From: Dysidea avara
Lineage: Eukaryota > Porifera > Demospongiae > Dictyoceratida > Dysideidae
Assembly: GCF_963678975.1 (NCBI RefSeq)
Contig: NC_089274.1
Coordinates: 49,546,900 to 49,610,899, forward strand
Length of the DNA: 64,000 bases
Direction of reading: 5' to 3'
The translations under genes were made by a program, and so were the position numbers. Positions 1 through 13,400 of the stretch are shown here, in pieces. How positions within the stretch are numbered: the first letter of the stretch is position 1; each line of letters opens with the position of its first letter. The notes beneath the pieces were generated by a model that saw nothing but the letters and a program-made list of their open reading frames with translations, had not been told where the DNA came from and searched no databases.

Positions 1-88
1 TAGAGTAGTGTATTGAGTATCCCCAGTGAGTGTCTTTGTAGAGTAGTGTATTGTGTATCCCCAGTGAGTCTCTTTGTAGAGTAGTGTA
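1..88. repeat. 38-bp tandem repeat, cut by window start
   Basis: Two full units and a partial third of a 38-bp sequence beginning TAGAGTAGTGTATTG and containing TATCCCCAGTGAGT. The units differ at only a few positions. It runs straight into the MITE at 91. The array probably continues upstream of the window. Confidence 0.85.
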
Positions 89-90
89 TA

Positions 91-473
91 TAGTATGTTC
101 ACGTTGAGCTGAATCCTGAAAAACAGCTAAAAATTAAAAGTGGATTTTTTCTCAACAGAGTTAACATTTCTGCCAACCAGATGATTATTGGTAACAGCAA
201 AGGTGTCAACAACAGACACATACGGTTTGGCTCCATTACAAGTTCGGGAAAGGGCTCTAATGGATACTGTACTTATATGGCTTCTCCATAGGAAATGTAT
301 TGTGAAAATTTGATCGGCCATAAATATTATCTCAAACATTTGAACAACAAGATTTTGAAATATTTTTAGTGGGTCAAGCAGTACTACAAATGAGCCAAAT
401 TTCAAGATCGTGTGTAATTGCATCCATGAGTTATTAAATGTTTTTGAGGATTCAGCTCAACGCGAACGTACTA
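91..473. mobile_element. TA-flanked MITE, copy 1
   Basis: Nonautonomous DNA element of 383 bp. The ends TAGTATGTTCACGTTGAGCT and its inverted counterpart ending GAACGTACTA are near-perfect inverted repeats of about 25 bp. TA dinucleotides flank it at 89-90 and 474-475. A second copy, very similar throughout, lies at 36365-36748. TA duplication and size fit a Tc1/mariner-type MITE; the superfamily is inferred from the duplication alone. Its reading frames are not genes. Confidence 0.85.
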
Positions 474-904
474 TAGTTAATTGTAGTTTATAGTTAACAG
501 TTTATAGTATTTTGTATTGCTATTTTACAGTGTACAAGTGTTAGTACAGTAATGATTAAAATAGTCTTGAACAATATTTCACACATTGTAAATACCATGT
601 ACACCTATAAGTCAGACATATACTACTACACGACTTTTTCTCTGACATCATTTGATATCATACACAAAGTTATAATCTAACCATACAGTGAGTGGAGCTT
701 CACACATCATCATTGATTACAAGTACATTTGCTGTTGATAAAATGCTCTAATTGAACAGTCATAAGGAGAAATTGTGTTTTATTTGATGAATTAGATTAA
801 TGATTCTAGCTGACCTAATAGTGCATTTGGAAGACAAAACTTGTACCAAAAATTATTTATGGATCTACAGAAGTTTTTATGTAACATTTTTCTTCCATTT
901 TCAG

Positions 905-3900
905 GAGGTACAGCCAGTGGGTTCTACAGCTCTGAAGATGAGGAGATTACTCCTCGCATGTATCTACTATCTCGTATGAAGCAGACAAATCTTGAGCCAG
1001 TCATGTTACATGTTGGATCACTTGATCAGGGACAAGTGTTCATTTTGGTCACCAACAAATCAATATTTGTGTGGTGTGGAACTAAGGTACCACGACTATA
1101 ACATAGGGTCTCTCCAAACAAGAGTTCATAGTATATATACTGAGGAGAGTATCCTACTCTCATATATCCCTGTAGAAGGGCGTATCATGATCTCATGATG
1201 TAACGACAAGATGTTGTGGTTTGTGACGTACAAGCAGCCATAGCACCATTTCACACTCACGACGCTCAAGATAGCCGTATTCACGAATGGCCTAGCAAGA
1301 AACGCCTACGAAGCGGTCTTAACCCATGAAGGAACAATTGTAGTTCGGTGATAAACGCTTAAAGCTGGAGTTAATTTGGTTGCTAGCGACGTTGTTAGGC
1401 ACACGCTCAATTGATACCATGTTCAACTAATGACATCATTAATTATACAAGAAAAACGGGCGATCTCAGAAGTGCTACGTCATAACTTCATGATACGCCC
1501 TTCTACAGGGGCATATGAGAGTAGGATACTCTCCTTAGTATATATATTATGAACTCTTGCTCCAAATACAAGGCGTATTGTAGTATCATCATAGTAAATT
1601 TGGACTGTGGCACTTCCCAAGACACACTATAAACCAGTTCATTGTACTATTGCTAATGCGTCTTCTTGTAAGTTACTAATAACAACAACATAAAAAGCAT
1701 CAAGCTATTTCCTTCTGATACTAAATTTTTGAAATATTAAAATATGTGGGTAGCTCCATAATTAAATTTAAAGCATTTTTTAATGAGTTGTGAAAATAAA
1801 GTGTCATGGAAATACTTTAATAGTGTTAAGTTACTTGTGATTTTGGATAACTAGTAATTAGATAATTAGGGTGTTGTTCTGACAGCCGTCATATTTTGTG
1901 TTCTGCTGTTTACTGTAGTCATCATTGACTCAGAGATCTAAAGGAAGGTATGTTGCTATGGTGAAGGTGATCGTGTGATACCTTGTATTGCAGGCTGGTG
2001 GCTGAAAAGATTAACAAGAACGACCACAAGAACATGGCAACTGTCCAGCTGTTTAAATATGTGAGTACAACAATAGCTGTGACAAGCAGTGGTAGGAATT
2101 TAGTTCATTAGTTACATTCCAATTTACTTAAGATGCAACCTGTACAGCTTTTGGGAACTGGCTTGACAGGTTATGGTTGTCATGGTGAAAGGATGAAGAT
2201 ATGATGTTATTGTAAATCTTAATCACTCAAAAATTACATATGTGGTGGAACATAATACAGTGGGCGCTCGGTTATCCGAACCCCTTTGTTCTCAGGCAAT
2301 GATAAAAGTGTTCAGATAAGTTAACTGTTTGGAAAACTGAAGTCCATACATTTATATACAGAGCTCTGTTGAAATACTGTAATAGAACGTACACCTATAC
2401 TTAAAATACTCTAATAGAACAGTCGTTTCCAATTTCGGATAAACGAGGGTCAAATAACTGAAGGTCTATTGTATATACTTTGTTACTGAGGTGTCCTGAT
2501 TTCAGGGGTCTAAATGTGTGTACACTAATACAAATGGGATCATGGACAAGTGTCCTGATTGTCAAGGTGTCCTTATTAGTGAGGTGTCCTATTTCAGAGG
2601 TCTAAATGTGTGTACACTAATACAAATGAGACTATGGACAAGTGTCCCTATTAGTAAGGTGTCCTGATTTCAGGAGTTTATAAAAGCGTATACACAAAAT
2701 GGAACCATTGACGAGTAAGTATCCTGAAAGGGCATTAATGTCACCTATTTAGAAAGCTTTTTTTGTTACACATTGTTAACATTTGATACAAGTGTAATTG
2801 ACGTTGCTATGGTTACTTTTTTATTTTGAGTATCATTTCCTACAAGTATTGCAGTTGGTCCATCACACTCTTATAACTTAGCCAAATATGGTACTGCTTG
2901 GTATTGATACTAATATTGGGAACACTTTTTGTCACATTCTTGGATAATGTAATACTTGTGTCTTAGCTAGGAAAGTGTTTCGACGGCTGAAGGAAGGTTT
3001 ATGAGGGTGCACATGCTGCCAATTCCATTAATGAGGTGGTCTTATTAATGAGGTCATGAAGTACACCTTAGCTGGGATGGTCACTAGGTGGTCTTGATAC
3101 ATTTCATTGCACTGTTAACTGTGTCATGTAATGTGTATGTGTTCTATTGCAGGGGCGGACCCAGAGTTTGGAAAGGGGGGGGGGGGGTGCTTTGCTGAAA
3201 AGATGAAGAGCAAAAAAAAAAAAAAAGGTCACAACAATAATGGCTGCCCTTTACCAAATGTATTTACTATGAAATATACAAAAATCCTTATTCAGATCCT
3301 TATTCATAGCTTCATAGTTAAGCTACACTGCCTCATGAACACAGTGACTGCTCTATTAGAGTATCTTGATCTTGTATGCAATTTTTTTGAAAGGGATAAA
3401 GGAAGGGGGGGGGGCACGTGCCCCCTCTGGATCCGCCACTGTATTGTGTTACTGTATGTCCTCCTTCCATATTACATCATTGTTTATTACATCATTGTTT
3501 ATTACATCATTGTTTATTACATCATTGTTTATTACATCATTGTTTATTACATCATAGGGTAATGAGCCAGAAAAATTCTGGGACTTTTTGGGTGGTCCTC
3601 CAGAGCAGCAAATTTGGGTAAGCACTGAGCAGGTGCTGTAGTAGTAGTAGCCACGCCCACTCTTGTATACAGCATGACCAGGGAAGCAAGTCATACTCCT
3701 CTCACCTGAATCAGCAACCAAAGGTGTATCAGGTGACACTGGGTAAAGGATACCTGGAGCTGCCTCAGGGTGAGAATTACGTGGTGTGTGGTCTATGTGT
3801 TAATATGAACACTTGGCACCTACATAATCCAGACACTTAGTTAAGGTCTCAAAGTATCCCTTAGTACATAAACTGACCTGGACACCTTGAAATTAGTTTG

Positions 3901-4462
3901 GTGTCAGTTTCCAGTTACGTCCAGTAGGTAGACATTTTGTATGATTACTCTAGAATTACTTGTTTATAAGAAGTTTTACTAACCTTGCACAGCCTTCCAC
4001 CCAAGAATAGGAAGAAACTGGATAGCTAGTCCACATGTTAGCCATTAACCCTCACAAAGGTTGTGAATATGTTATCGTATTATATTCATTATTATCAGCA
4101 CTTACTCATTAGACAGCATAAAGTCAACAATGTTTGTTGATCACGAGCAGTTCTGTAACTCATTATTGACTCATCTTCACTGTGTACATAAATTAAACTA
4201 TATTTTTGTTTAGTTCAAATTCCCGGTGGGTTGCTAATCAAGGACCTGTTGAATACCAGACATGTCTACATCATCGACTGCTACTCTGAGCTATTTGTTT
4301 GGTGAGTTAACTTGTGATGATTGATTGAGGGTTTTGATTGTTACACAGGGTTGGTAAGAGATCAGAGAGGCTTGTGAGAGCTGCTGCACTACGACTGGCC
4401 CAGGAGTTGTGTGACTTGCTAGAACGACCAGCTGTTGCCACAGTAACCAAAGTCCTTCAAGG
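905..4462 (+). CDS. FLII exons 1-7: gelsolin-like repeats 2 and 3
   Basis: Exon 1 (905-1086) begins in phase after TTTTCAG and encodes GGTASGFY, the repeat 1-2 boundary, then repeat 2 ending FVWCGTK. The 29-nt exon 2 (1919-1947) encodes SSLTQRSKG, and exon 3 gives [10 protein letters not shown]. Exon 4 (3558-3617) encodes the [10 protein letters not shown] loop, exon 5 ends GYLELPQ. Exons 6-7 encode repeat 3 ([19 protein letters not shown], then [20 protein letters not shown]). Introns of 46, 55 and 47 bp alternate with introns of 0.4-1.5 kb that hold transposon copies. The tiny exon 2 was placed by phase and by family alignment. Confidence 0.93.
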
Positions 4463-7400
4463 GTTAGTATGTAGCTTTGTCTTAATATTTTACTAGTTGC
4501 CATCTCGTTATTAATAAAGCACCACACCTTCATATAAGCTAAGTTTTGTTGGTTTCAAATAAAACTGTACCAAGAGAGGAAAAAATCCTATTTCCAAGTG
4601 TCCAGGTGGTTGCTATGGTTTTGAATAGATGTTTCATCGTGCTGGACACTTTGGGACCAGTTAGTTTCAAAAAGAGAGGAGTCCTTTTCTTTAACTGATT
4701 TGGCAAAGAATTTAAAAGATCTTTTTTATTTAGTTTGTGATGAAAAGTTTCTCTCTGAAATGAAGTCAGCTTTGCCACTCAAAAGTGTTGTGCCATATTT
4801 GCCCATGCACTCATAGTTGGTGTTTATAAGGATTCCACAATGGTTTTTATAAGAACTTTGATGAGTACACCAGTGACCATGAATGATGAGTCATTGTTAG
4901 TTGTTAATGACATCACTGGTGGATGACATCACTGGTGGATGACATCACTGGTGGTTGTCACATTAATTTAGCTAATGGATGGAGTGTTTACACTAATGTG
5001 GCTAGAACAGCAAATATATTCTGATGAAGTAAATCAATATGACGTAACAGAGGTGTGGTTACCTGTGCTATATGCTATGGACCAACCAGTGGTGTCCTGG
5101 AGCCCACTGAATGGACAAGAGAGCATGTAACTCCGTAAACAGTGAAATTCAAACCTAGCTGCTGTGTAGTACCGTAAAAGTAACTTTTTATTAATTATAT
5201 CATTAGGACATTATACAGGGGCACAAGCTCAAGTACATTACATTATGTTACCAACACAACAAAGTAAAGTTGTGGAAACTGAAGTTGAATGGCATCACTG
5301 AAGTACAGTAACACAGGCATGGCCTGTCTAGTGGCACAAAATTACTCCAGTGGACTATTCAAAGCTGTTTCTTTGACTTGATGGCCTTCCTATCTTCCTA
5401 TCAGCTTCACACAACAATGGAGTAGCATCCCATTCAGTGTATCTGTTGTGTGTGTGAGAATGAATTTTACCCGTAATGTTAGTACGAGATGCATGCTCCC
5501 TTGTACATAGGATTTGATGTGCTCCTCCTGTCATGGAATAATTTGCTGCACTAGCAAATTGGTTTGCCCATCTTATTCGAACTGTCTCTGTAAATATTTG
5601 TATTTCCCATACCTATGGCTGGTGTAAGGGTTCATGTACTTTTAAGGTTTCCCAGTTAAACTCTTGGGGGTGCATGTGTACACATTACAAGCATACATGG
5701 CGACGACTCTTACACTTTTACAGTTGCTTGTACGTCACAAACCACAACGCCTTGTTGTTACATCATAACTTCACAATACGCCCTTCTACAGGGGTAGGAT
5801 ACTCTCCTTAGTATATAGAGGTGTACCGATATACCGATACATATCGTATCGGTGGCCGATACAGACATTTCTACTATATCGGTGGGAGCCGATATTGCTG
5901 CTAAAAACCGATACGATACACCGATATACAACTAGCAATTTCCAACCTGCCAACTTTTCACACATATTTTTACTACTTAAATTATACACCTTCAATAAAT
6001 ATTTCACAAGCTGCCGTTCCAGTAAATGGTAGCCAATGCTTCGTACTTTGTATTGCACTTTACTGGATTAAAATCCATGCGGTATTTATTGAAATACAGC
6101 AAATCAAAGTTTAAGAAATAAAAATCCCCATAGGGAGCCCATACAAATAATCGCGTTCGTAATTCTAATTGGAAGAATGTGGCACCTGTGATAGCCAAAG
6201 TTTCCGAGTGTTTCCGCGTGAATCTGCTGCTGATGAGGACAAAGAAAGTGGTTCTGGGCAAACCGTATATGCTGATTTTGATTTTGCCATGTGTTTTTTG
6301 ATTGGAGGACGATTGATGTTGGATTACGATGGAAATATGGCCCTTTTAATGGTAAATCGCCATCTAACACTGCTCAGAATTCAGCATTACAATCACCCTG
6401 GGCTTCAAGGCATCCCCCTGCATCGATGCAAGTATAGTTTGAAGGTGAGCAGTTTGTTGTCTTCCGCAGAATTGCAAAATAAGGTTCAAGGTTGAGCATA
6501 ATCTTTTCAAAAGTGGAGACTGGCATGTGATACCAACCTTACATGGCTCCACACTTACCTGATGTTATATTCTGGTGTATTTACTACTGTTTTGGTCCAT
6601 TTTATAGCAGCTTCAGTGATTGTAATTTTGATCAGAAACTATTTATAATTTCTCTTTGTAGTATAGTGATGTCATAGTGTTATATAATAATTATCATCCT
6701 TAGTGCTTACAATGTGACAAATATTATCATCCTTAGTGCTTACAATGTGACAAATAAAGCTGAGCAGTGTCCAAACAAATCTATTTTAAAAATAATGTTG
6801 CTCTTACATTGTGTTATCTGATTGTCATGTTTCCGAAGTACGTGTTAATTGTGACTTGTGATGCCATTTATAAAATATTTTTCTAGTTAGTTATCCTTGA
6901 AAATGCATTAAGTACCTGTGTATACTTAGTATTACCAAGAGTTCATAATATATATACTGAGGAGAGTATCCTACTCTCATCTACCCCTGTAGAAGGGCAT
7001 ATCATGAAGTTATGACGTAGCACTTCTGAGTTCGCCCATTTTTCTTTGTATAATTAATGATGTCATTAGTTGAACATGGTATTGATTGAACGCGTGCCTA
7101 CCAACGTCGCTAGCAACCAAATTAACTCCAGTTCTAAGCGTTTCTCACCTAACTACAATCGTTCCTTCATGGGTTAAGACCGCTTCGTAGGCGTTTCTTA
7201 CTAGGCCATTCGCGAATACGGCTATCCTGAGCGTCACAAGTGTGAAACAGTGCTAATGATTCTTGCACTTTTACGGTTTCATGTACGTCACAAACCGCAA
7301 CATCTTGTCGTTACATCGTAACTTCACGATACGCCTTTCTACAGGGGTATATGAGAGTAGGATACTCTCCTTAGTATATATATTATGAACTCTTGGTATT

Positions 7401-10400
7401 ACACATTACACACAGTTTTATTTTTGAATCACTTGCTTTATTCATGTAATATTCTGAGTGGTCAGTCTACAAAGAAGTGGTCACTTTTGAGAGGTTTTAC
7501 TTAGTTCATATGCTGTTCTTCATATGTGGTGAAAATTTCATGTTTCCTATCTAGATTTATGACACTTTGTATATTGTGTTTGGTGCCATGCAATATACAT
7601 AAAAACAGGAGCTTATGAGCCGCCAAAGGCGGCGAAGGAGCATGAAACTTATGCTGCCTGCCGGGTGCCATCACAATCCAAATTGTTTGCTGATTAGTTT
7701 CCTTATACTAAAATCTTGTTATTGGAAGCCGTATACGGAATTTCGCGTGACGAAATATCAAGGTGCGAGCTCAGCCATAGCGGGCTGTGTTCATTGTCGA
7801 GGAGGCCTAAGTACATGACTGAACTGTCGCCAAAGCGTGTCATGTTTCAACAATGAGGGAACACCAAGGCGTCACAGAAGAAGTACAAGGTGACTGGCAG
7901 TGACCCATGGCGACGGTGAAGTGTACTCCCCTCCAACACTGGTTAGGCGCCCTCTAGCATTCGAACTGGTCTTCACTTCCACCTCAGCTATGGCAGCTGG
8001 AGCATTCTGACGCATGCCAATTACATAATATCCGCGCGTGTCGTATCCAATTTATTTCAAATGATGTGACGTAATTTGGATTGTGATGGCACCGAGTTTC
8101 ATGCTCCTTCGGCAGCTCATAAGCTCCTGATAAAAAGCATTGAAATGCTGTACACAAAAATCATCACACTGTCAACTTCTTTTCCTTATATCTTTTGATA
8201 GGAACCACTGATTGAGGTGGAGTTTGCACTAAAATGACCAACAAAATGCACAATATTTGTCATACCAATGAATGTATGGAATGTTAATTATTTAATTTAG
8301 TTGGAAATCTCTAATTCACCTGAACTATCTTGAGGACACTGTCCAATGATCAAGCCACATTATAATCCCTATTATTTAGCTAACAAGGGTGGGAAACAGT
8401 AGTTATCTTCCTGGTCTAAAAGTAGTACGCTACTCGAAGCCATCTAAGTGCATGGATAATTACTGTTTTGTTACCACAAAACTTACCAATCATACAACAA
8501 ACACTTATAGTGGTGGGCCTGGGGAAACAGCAATAAGATGAACCAAGAGAACAGCGTAAAACAACCAGCCATCTCTACAAGCCATTAAAATGCAGAGTAA
8601 TCCAGACTAATCTTGGCAGGGGCATGTATTAAAATATTTGTGGGTGCCTTATAGTCTGAGCTATCAATAGAGGCCACACCACCATGGGTAACCAAGCATA
8701 GCCAATAATCTTAAGACTGTCTTCAGTAGTTTCTTCAGTAGTTAAAATAAAGTTTTCCTCAAATATAAATAGTTACACTTAGTTATATCGGTATATCGTA
8801 TTGGTATCGATGTTCAGACTCAGTATATCGGTTTATATCGGATCGGTTCAAAATTTCCCTATCGGTACACCTCTAGGTTAAGAAGCTTCCAGATATCTTT
8901 AGTGGTTGGAACATTTAGTTAGCTTTGCTAGTGAATCAAATCCTTGTGTTGTGTTATTCCATTAATATTAAACTTCCTTGAAGTCTTGTGCTATAGGATA
9001 ATTAACGTATCCATTTATGTAGAGCTGAGCAGTTTGTGTTCCGGTGCAAATTTGTTGGCTGGGAAGGTGTCCTGAGAGAGGACTACAGTGTTGTAAAAGG
9101 AGAGAAGAAATCTACGGAGCGGAAGGCACCAAAGGTTAAACACTTTTTCTACATGGTCACCATTACTCATATAATTTTTATAGGTGGATTTGTCTCCATT
9201 GTTCCTACCTAGACAGACTCCAATGTCCAACAGAGAAGCTGTAAGTATAGTGTGTGTGTCGTGTGTAGTGTAGTGTGTTAATTACTCATCTTTTGTTGTA
9301 GGATAACAAAATGGACGAGTTTAATGCCAACTTGAAGTCAGATATGCAGTGCTTTGTACTGGAGGGAAGAAAATTTGTAAGGTTGCCCAAGCGAGAGATC
9401 GGGCACTTCTACAGTGAAGACTGTTACGTGTTTCTATGCCAGTATGAGACAACTCCAGATGATAAAAGTCAGTTTAATGCTGTATATAGTTGGGGAAGTG
9501 AAGATTTGAAGTCTGCAATCAGTCTGTACTATATTTATGTCTGGTAGATTATATATTACAATTGAATAAACCTTCTTTGATTCTTCATAAATTGCTCCCT
9601 ATTTGCTACGTAAATACTTTTGGTGAAATTACTGTATTGTGTTTTAGAAAAAGACCAACTATGCCGGTCTCCACCACGTGGGAAGCTACTCACACTACTT
9701 CACTGCATGCTCCTCTCATACACTACACATATCATGGGCATTACTAATCACTGGACTGGACTACTGGACTGACATATTTTTTTGTTTTTGCACATTATAT
9801 GGTTTTGGATTTATTGAGTTTTGCCAGTTAATGGCTGTTTGGTAGCCTGCAGCCCACTGTTAAACACTGAATACAGGCAGTGAAATGTACAAAAACTGTC
9901 TTTTAATAATTTTGCTAGCTACTGTTCGGTTATGCAGCTATACAGCATGGGGCTCGATACAACACTTACTCCTTACCCTGTAATGCTGCTATGTGACAGC
10001 AAGAGTATATAATAGTATCCAAGAGTATATAATAGTATCCAAGAGTATATAATAGTATCCAAGAGTATATAATAGTAACCAAGAGTATATGATAGTATCC
10101 AAGAGTATATAATAGTAACCAAGAGTATATAATAGTAACCAAGAGTATATGATAGTAACCAAGAGTATATAATAGTATCCAAGAGTATATAATAGTATCC
10201 AAGAGTATATGATAGTAACCAAGAGTATATAATAGTAACCAAGAGTATATAATAGTAACCAAGAGTATATGATAGTATCCAAGAGTATATAATAGTATCC
10301 AAGAGTATCAAATAGGTGTATTACTCCGTGATTAATGATTGCACAGATATTTCAGTAATTGTTCGTTTTCATTGCCATTAAGGGTTGCTGTATTTAGCCC

Positions 10401-13400
10401 AATTTGGCCACTAAACCAAGTGAAAACATGATAGTGTTAAAGGGAATTGGCTAATGTTAAAGTTCTGGCACTGCCAAGTGGATCCCTGAAGGCGTGGCAA
10501 CACATTCGTTTGTGCAACCGTTGTTTTAGTGAGCTGGAGTTATCTTGGGTCCTTACTACACTTTCTTTGTACAATAACTGTTGAATACTTTGTTGAATAA
10601 CACGGAAAACCGGTGAACAAAGACCCGTTACCACGTACGCATTTCATATTACAGTACCATTTCGTGTAAACAAACAATTACTGAAATATCCGTGTTACTT
10701 TAAATAATCATGGGCTAATACACCGTTTGACACTCTTGGTTTCTATTATATACTCTTGGTAACAGCAATAGTTAATCAGCGATCATCTTTCCAGTTTACA
10801 AAGAGCAAACTCAACAAGCAAGCTGTGTAGTCTTTCGTGGCCAGACATCTATTTTAACACAGGGGCTTGACAATTAGAAATTATAAGCGCCAGTGCTGAA
10901 TAAGCTAAGCCCCTATAGAGACCACAAAAGACTACACAGGTTGCTCTAAGGATATCATCGTCAACTGGAAAGATGATTGGTGATTAACTGAAGACAGTTT
11001 TTACAGTTTTTGTACATTTCACTGCCGGTATTCAGTGTTTAATAGTGGGCTGCAGGCTACCAAACAGCCATTAACTGGCGAAACTCAATAAATCCAACCA
11101 TATAATGTGCAAAAACAAAAAAATATATATGCCAGTCCAGTCCACTGAATAGTGACGCCCCACATCACTGTACTGTCATATCATTGTACTGTTATATCAT
11201 TGTACCGTCACTCTTACAGTTGAAGAAGAGGATGATGATGATGATGACGATGATGAGAATGAGACACACACTGTTGTCTACTTCTGGCAGGTATCAGCAT
11301 TGTTCTCCTTGTGTTTGTAGCTTCATTGTTGTTGCTAGGGACGAGATGCTAGCAACATGGGCTGGCTAACATTCACCTTCAGGTAATACCTCCATTTATT
11401 GCCCTCCACCAGTAAATGGATAATGCCTGCTTACAGTTTTCAACAGCAGATTAAGAAGTTGATAGCAGGTCCTGTTTTTGTTAAGCGTGTTCAGCAGGTT
11501 AGTGGATGTAGTATATATTTTGTAGATAAGGGCCACATTATGTGGTACGTTGTACACGGTACTTGTTTACTTGATTACATCCTCTGTGACTGTCTGTATC
11601 ATAGCAACACGATGGATATACATTGTTTGCATGACAAGAAGTGTTACTACATCATACTATGTTCTGGTATTACTTCATGAAAATAGTAATCATTTTTGAT
11701 CATGTCTGTTGTCTTATTTACTTAAAATGGCTTTTGTATACTAAATGATCTGTGTCTGTACTGGATGAAGGGTGTGCACTATTTGGGATGAGTAGTAATA
11801 ACATGTCCTGATAATTGTCTGTAACAAGTAAATATTGAGAACTTGCTACAATTGATAATAAGTGTGTTATAAACAAAATATCGTGTATAGCCACACTACG
11901 CTTTGAAAACAAGTAGATGTTGAACTAAACTCCAGACACCAGTAATACTATACCTGCTATTGAATTTAAACTATAAGGCATTACTTAATTTAGTCAATTT
12001 ACTTCGGTTTTGTATTCTCATGTATTTCATTAATTACCACTACTGCATTGCTATAAGGAAGTGTAACTTGAACAAGCCACAAACAACACCAGATCTGTGT
12101 TCTTTATTGTTTATAGTTTGTCTGTGGTGTTTTCTTAAGAAAATTCTTTTTTGTCTGAATCTACTCTTTGGTTTCGTAAGGGAGATACATGCCCACTTTC
12201 AACTTGAAGGGATATTTCTAGCAGCCCACAAGCAAGGTCTACACTGTCATTTTTAGTCTTTACAACATCTGTACAGCCTATTAGGAAAGCTGTTCACGTC
12301 ATATTCAGAACCCACTTTCACCTTATAATAAAGCTTACCTGTAAGTTTGTGGAGTGCTGCTTTTAACATAAGGCACAAGTGCTGGTGTGGACAGACATAC
12401 ATACATACATACATACATACATACATACATACATACATACATACATACATACATACATACATACATACATGCACACACATTTTTCAGAAAACAACTTCAG
12501 GTAACCAGGCGAGTGCCCATAGCCAGTTGGCCTGTGGGCATGCCTGGTTTGATAAGTGTTAGTAATGAGAATTGTTTGATGTTTGTATTTGTATCATCGT
12601 TGTCATGTACTGTTTGTGATCAAGACTTTATAATATATAATATTATGAACTCTTTTAGTGTGATGCATGTGATGACAAGTGGTAAATCATGCTTAATTTT
12701 GTTCCTTGTCCATAGCAACAAGAGGAATATAGGTTGTTGTCTCATTTTGGAGGGAAGCTGATCATGCACCAGGTGGGTTATTAAAGCACTAGTATGGCTT
12801 CATATCCATATTAGGGAAAGCGTGGTGGCACTGTTGACAGCAGTAAGCCAGAACTGTATCAAATCAGATCCAATAGTAACAAGATCTGCCGCAGGGTGGT
12901 GCAAGTGCCAGCCACACCCACCTCTCTCTGCTCAGCTTTCTGGTAAGTGCACCTTACTTAAGCTATCCATTGAATTGTGTAGTAGTGTTGTTCAATTGTT
13001 GGTTTGTTATGGATTCCCTACAATAGCTATAAAAAGTGACATTTTCTCCCTAAGGCTAACTGTTGCCATTAATGTGGGCGTTCAAAGGCACCGCTCAGGG
13101 TTAAGTCGTATATTTCCCGGGCAATATCATGGGAACATGGTTTGCTCATGGGCTTGATGCCCAACCAGTTCAAAGATACAATACACTTTGACTCGTTATA
13201 TTGAGCAACACGAAGCATTTAATTATGGGTTTGGGTTTACTTTACTCCCTGTTTACTATCTAATATAAACCTTTTCTTTGGTCAATTAAAGGAGCCACAT
13301 GCCTCTTTACGTTTTTTGAATAACTGGTCAGCTTTAGCTAGAGCTGTGAACTAGACAGAATATCATAACCGGTTACTGGGCAAATCATAACTGCGGGTTA

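Larger units (their letters stand above)
5816..8875. mobile_element. 3.06-kb hAT-like element with TAGAGGTGTACCGAT ends
   Basis: The ends are TAGAGGTGTACCGATATACC and an inverted counterpart ending ATCGGTACACCTCTA; both subterminal regions are packed with degenerate ATCGGTATCG-type words. This TIR style is typical of hAT elements. No convincing transposase frame is seen, so it looks nonautonomous or decayed. It carries two later insertions (6936-7395 and 7606-8129). No 8-bp duplication is visible: the flanks are TTAGTATA on the left and GGTTAAGA on the right, so one side may be rearranged. It fills most of the FLII intron 4463-9022. Confidence 0.7.

Noticed and set aside
3131-3562. 143-codon plus-strand frame
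   Set aside because: It runs through a MITE, poly-G and poly-A runs and the 15-bp repeat.
6004-6495. Overlapping plus and minus frames of 85-108 codons
   Set aside because: They lie inside the hAT-like element on both strands with no transposase motif.
9966-10311. Three overlapping 97-112-codon minus-strand frames
   Set aside because: They are translations of the 20-bp satellite, whose unit has no stop in these frames; not genes.
10001-10316. Possible CRISPR array
   Set aside because: Units are contiguous with no spacers, in an animal intron.
12347-12761. 124-codon plus-strand frame
   Set aside because: It is opened by the ATAC microsatellite and overlaps FLII exon 14 in another frame.
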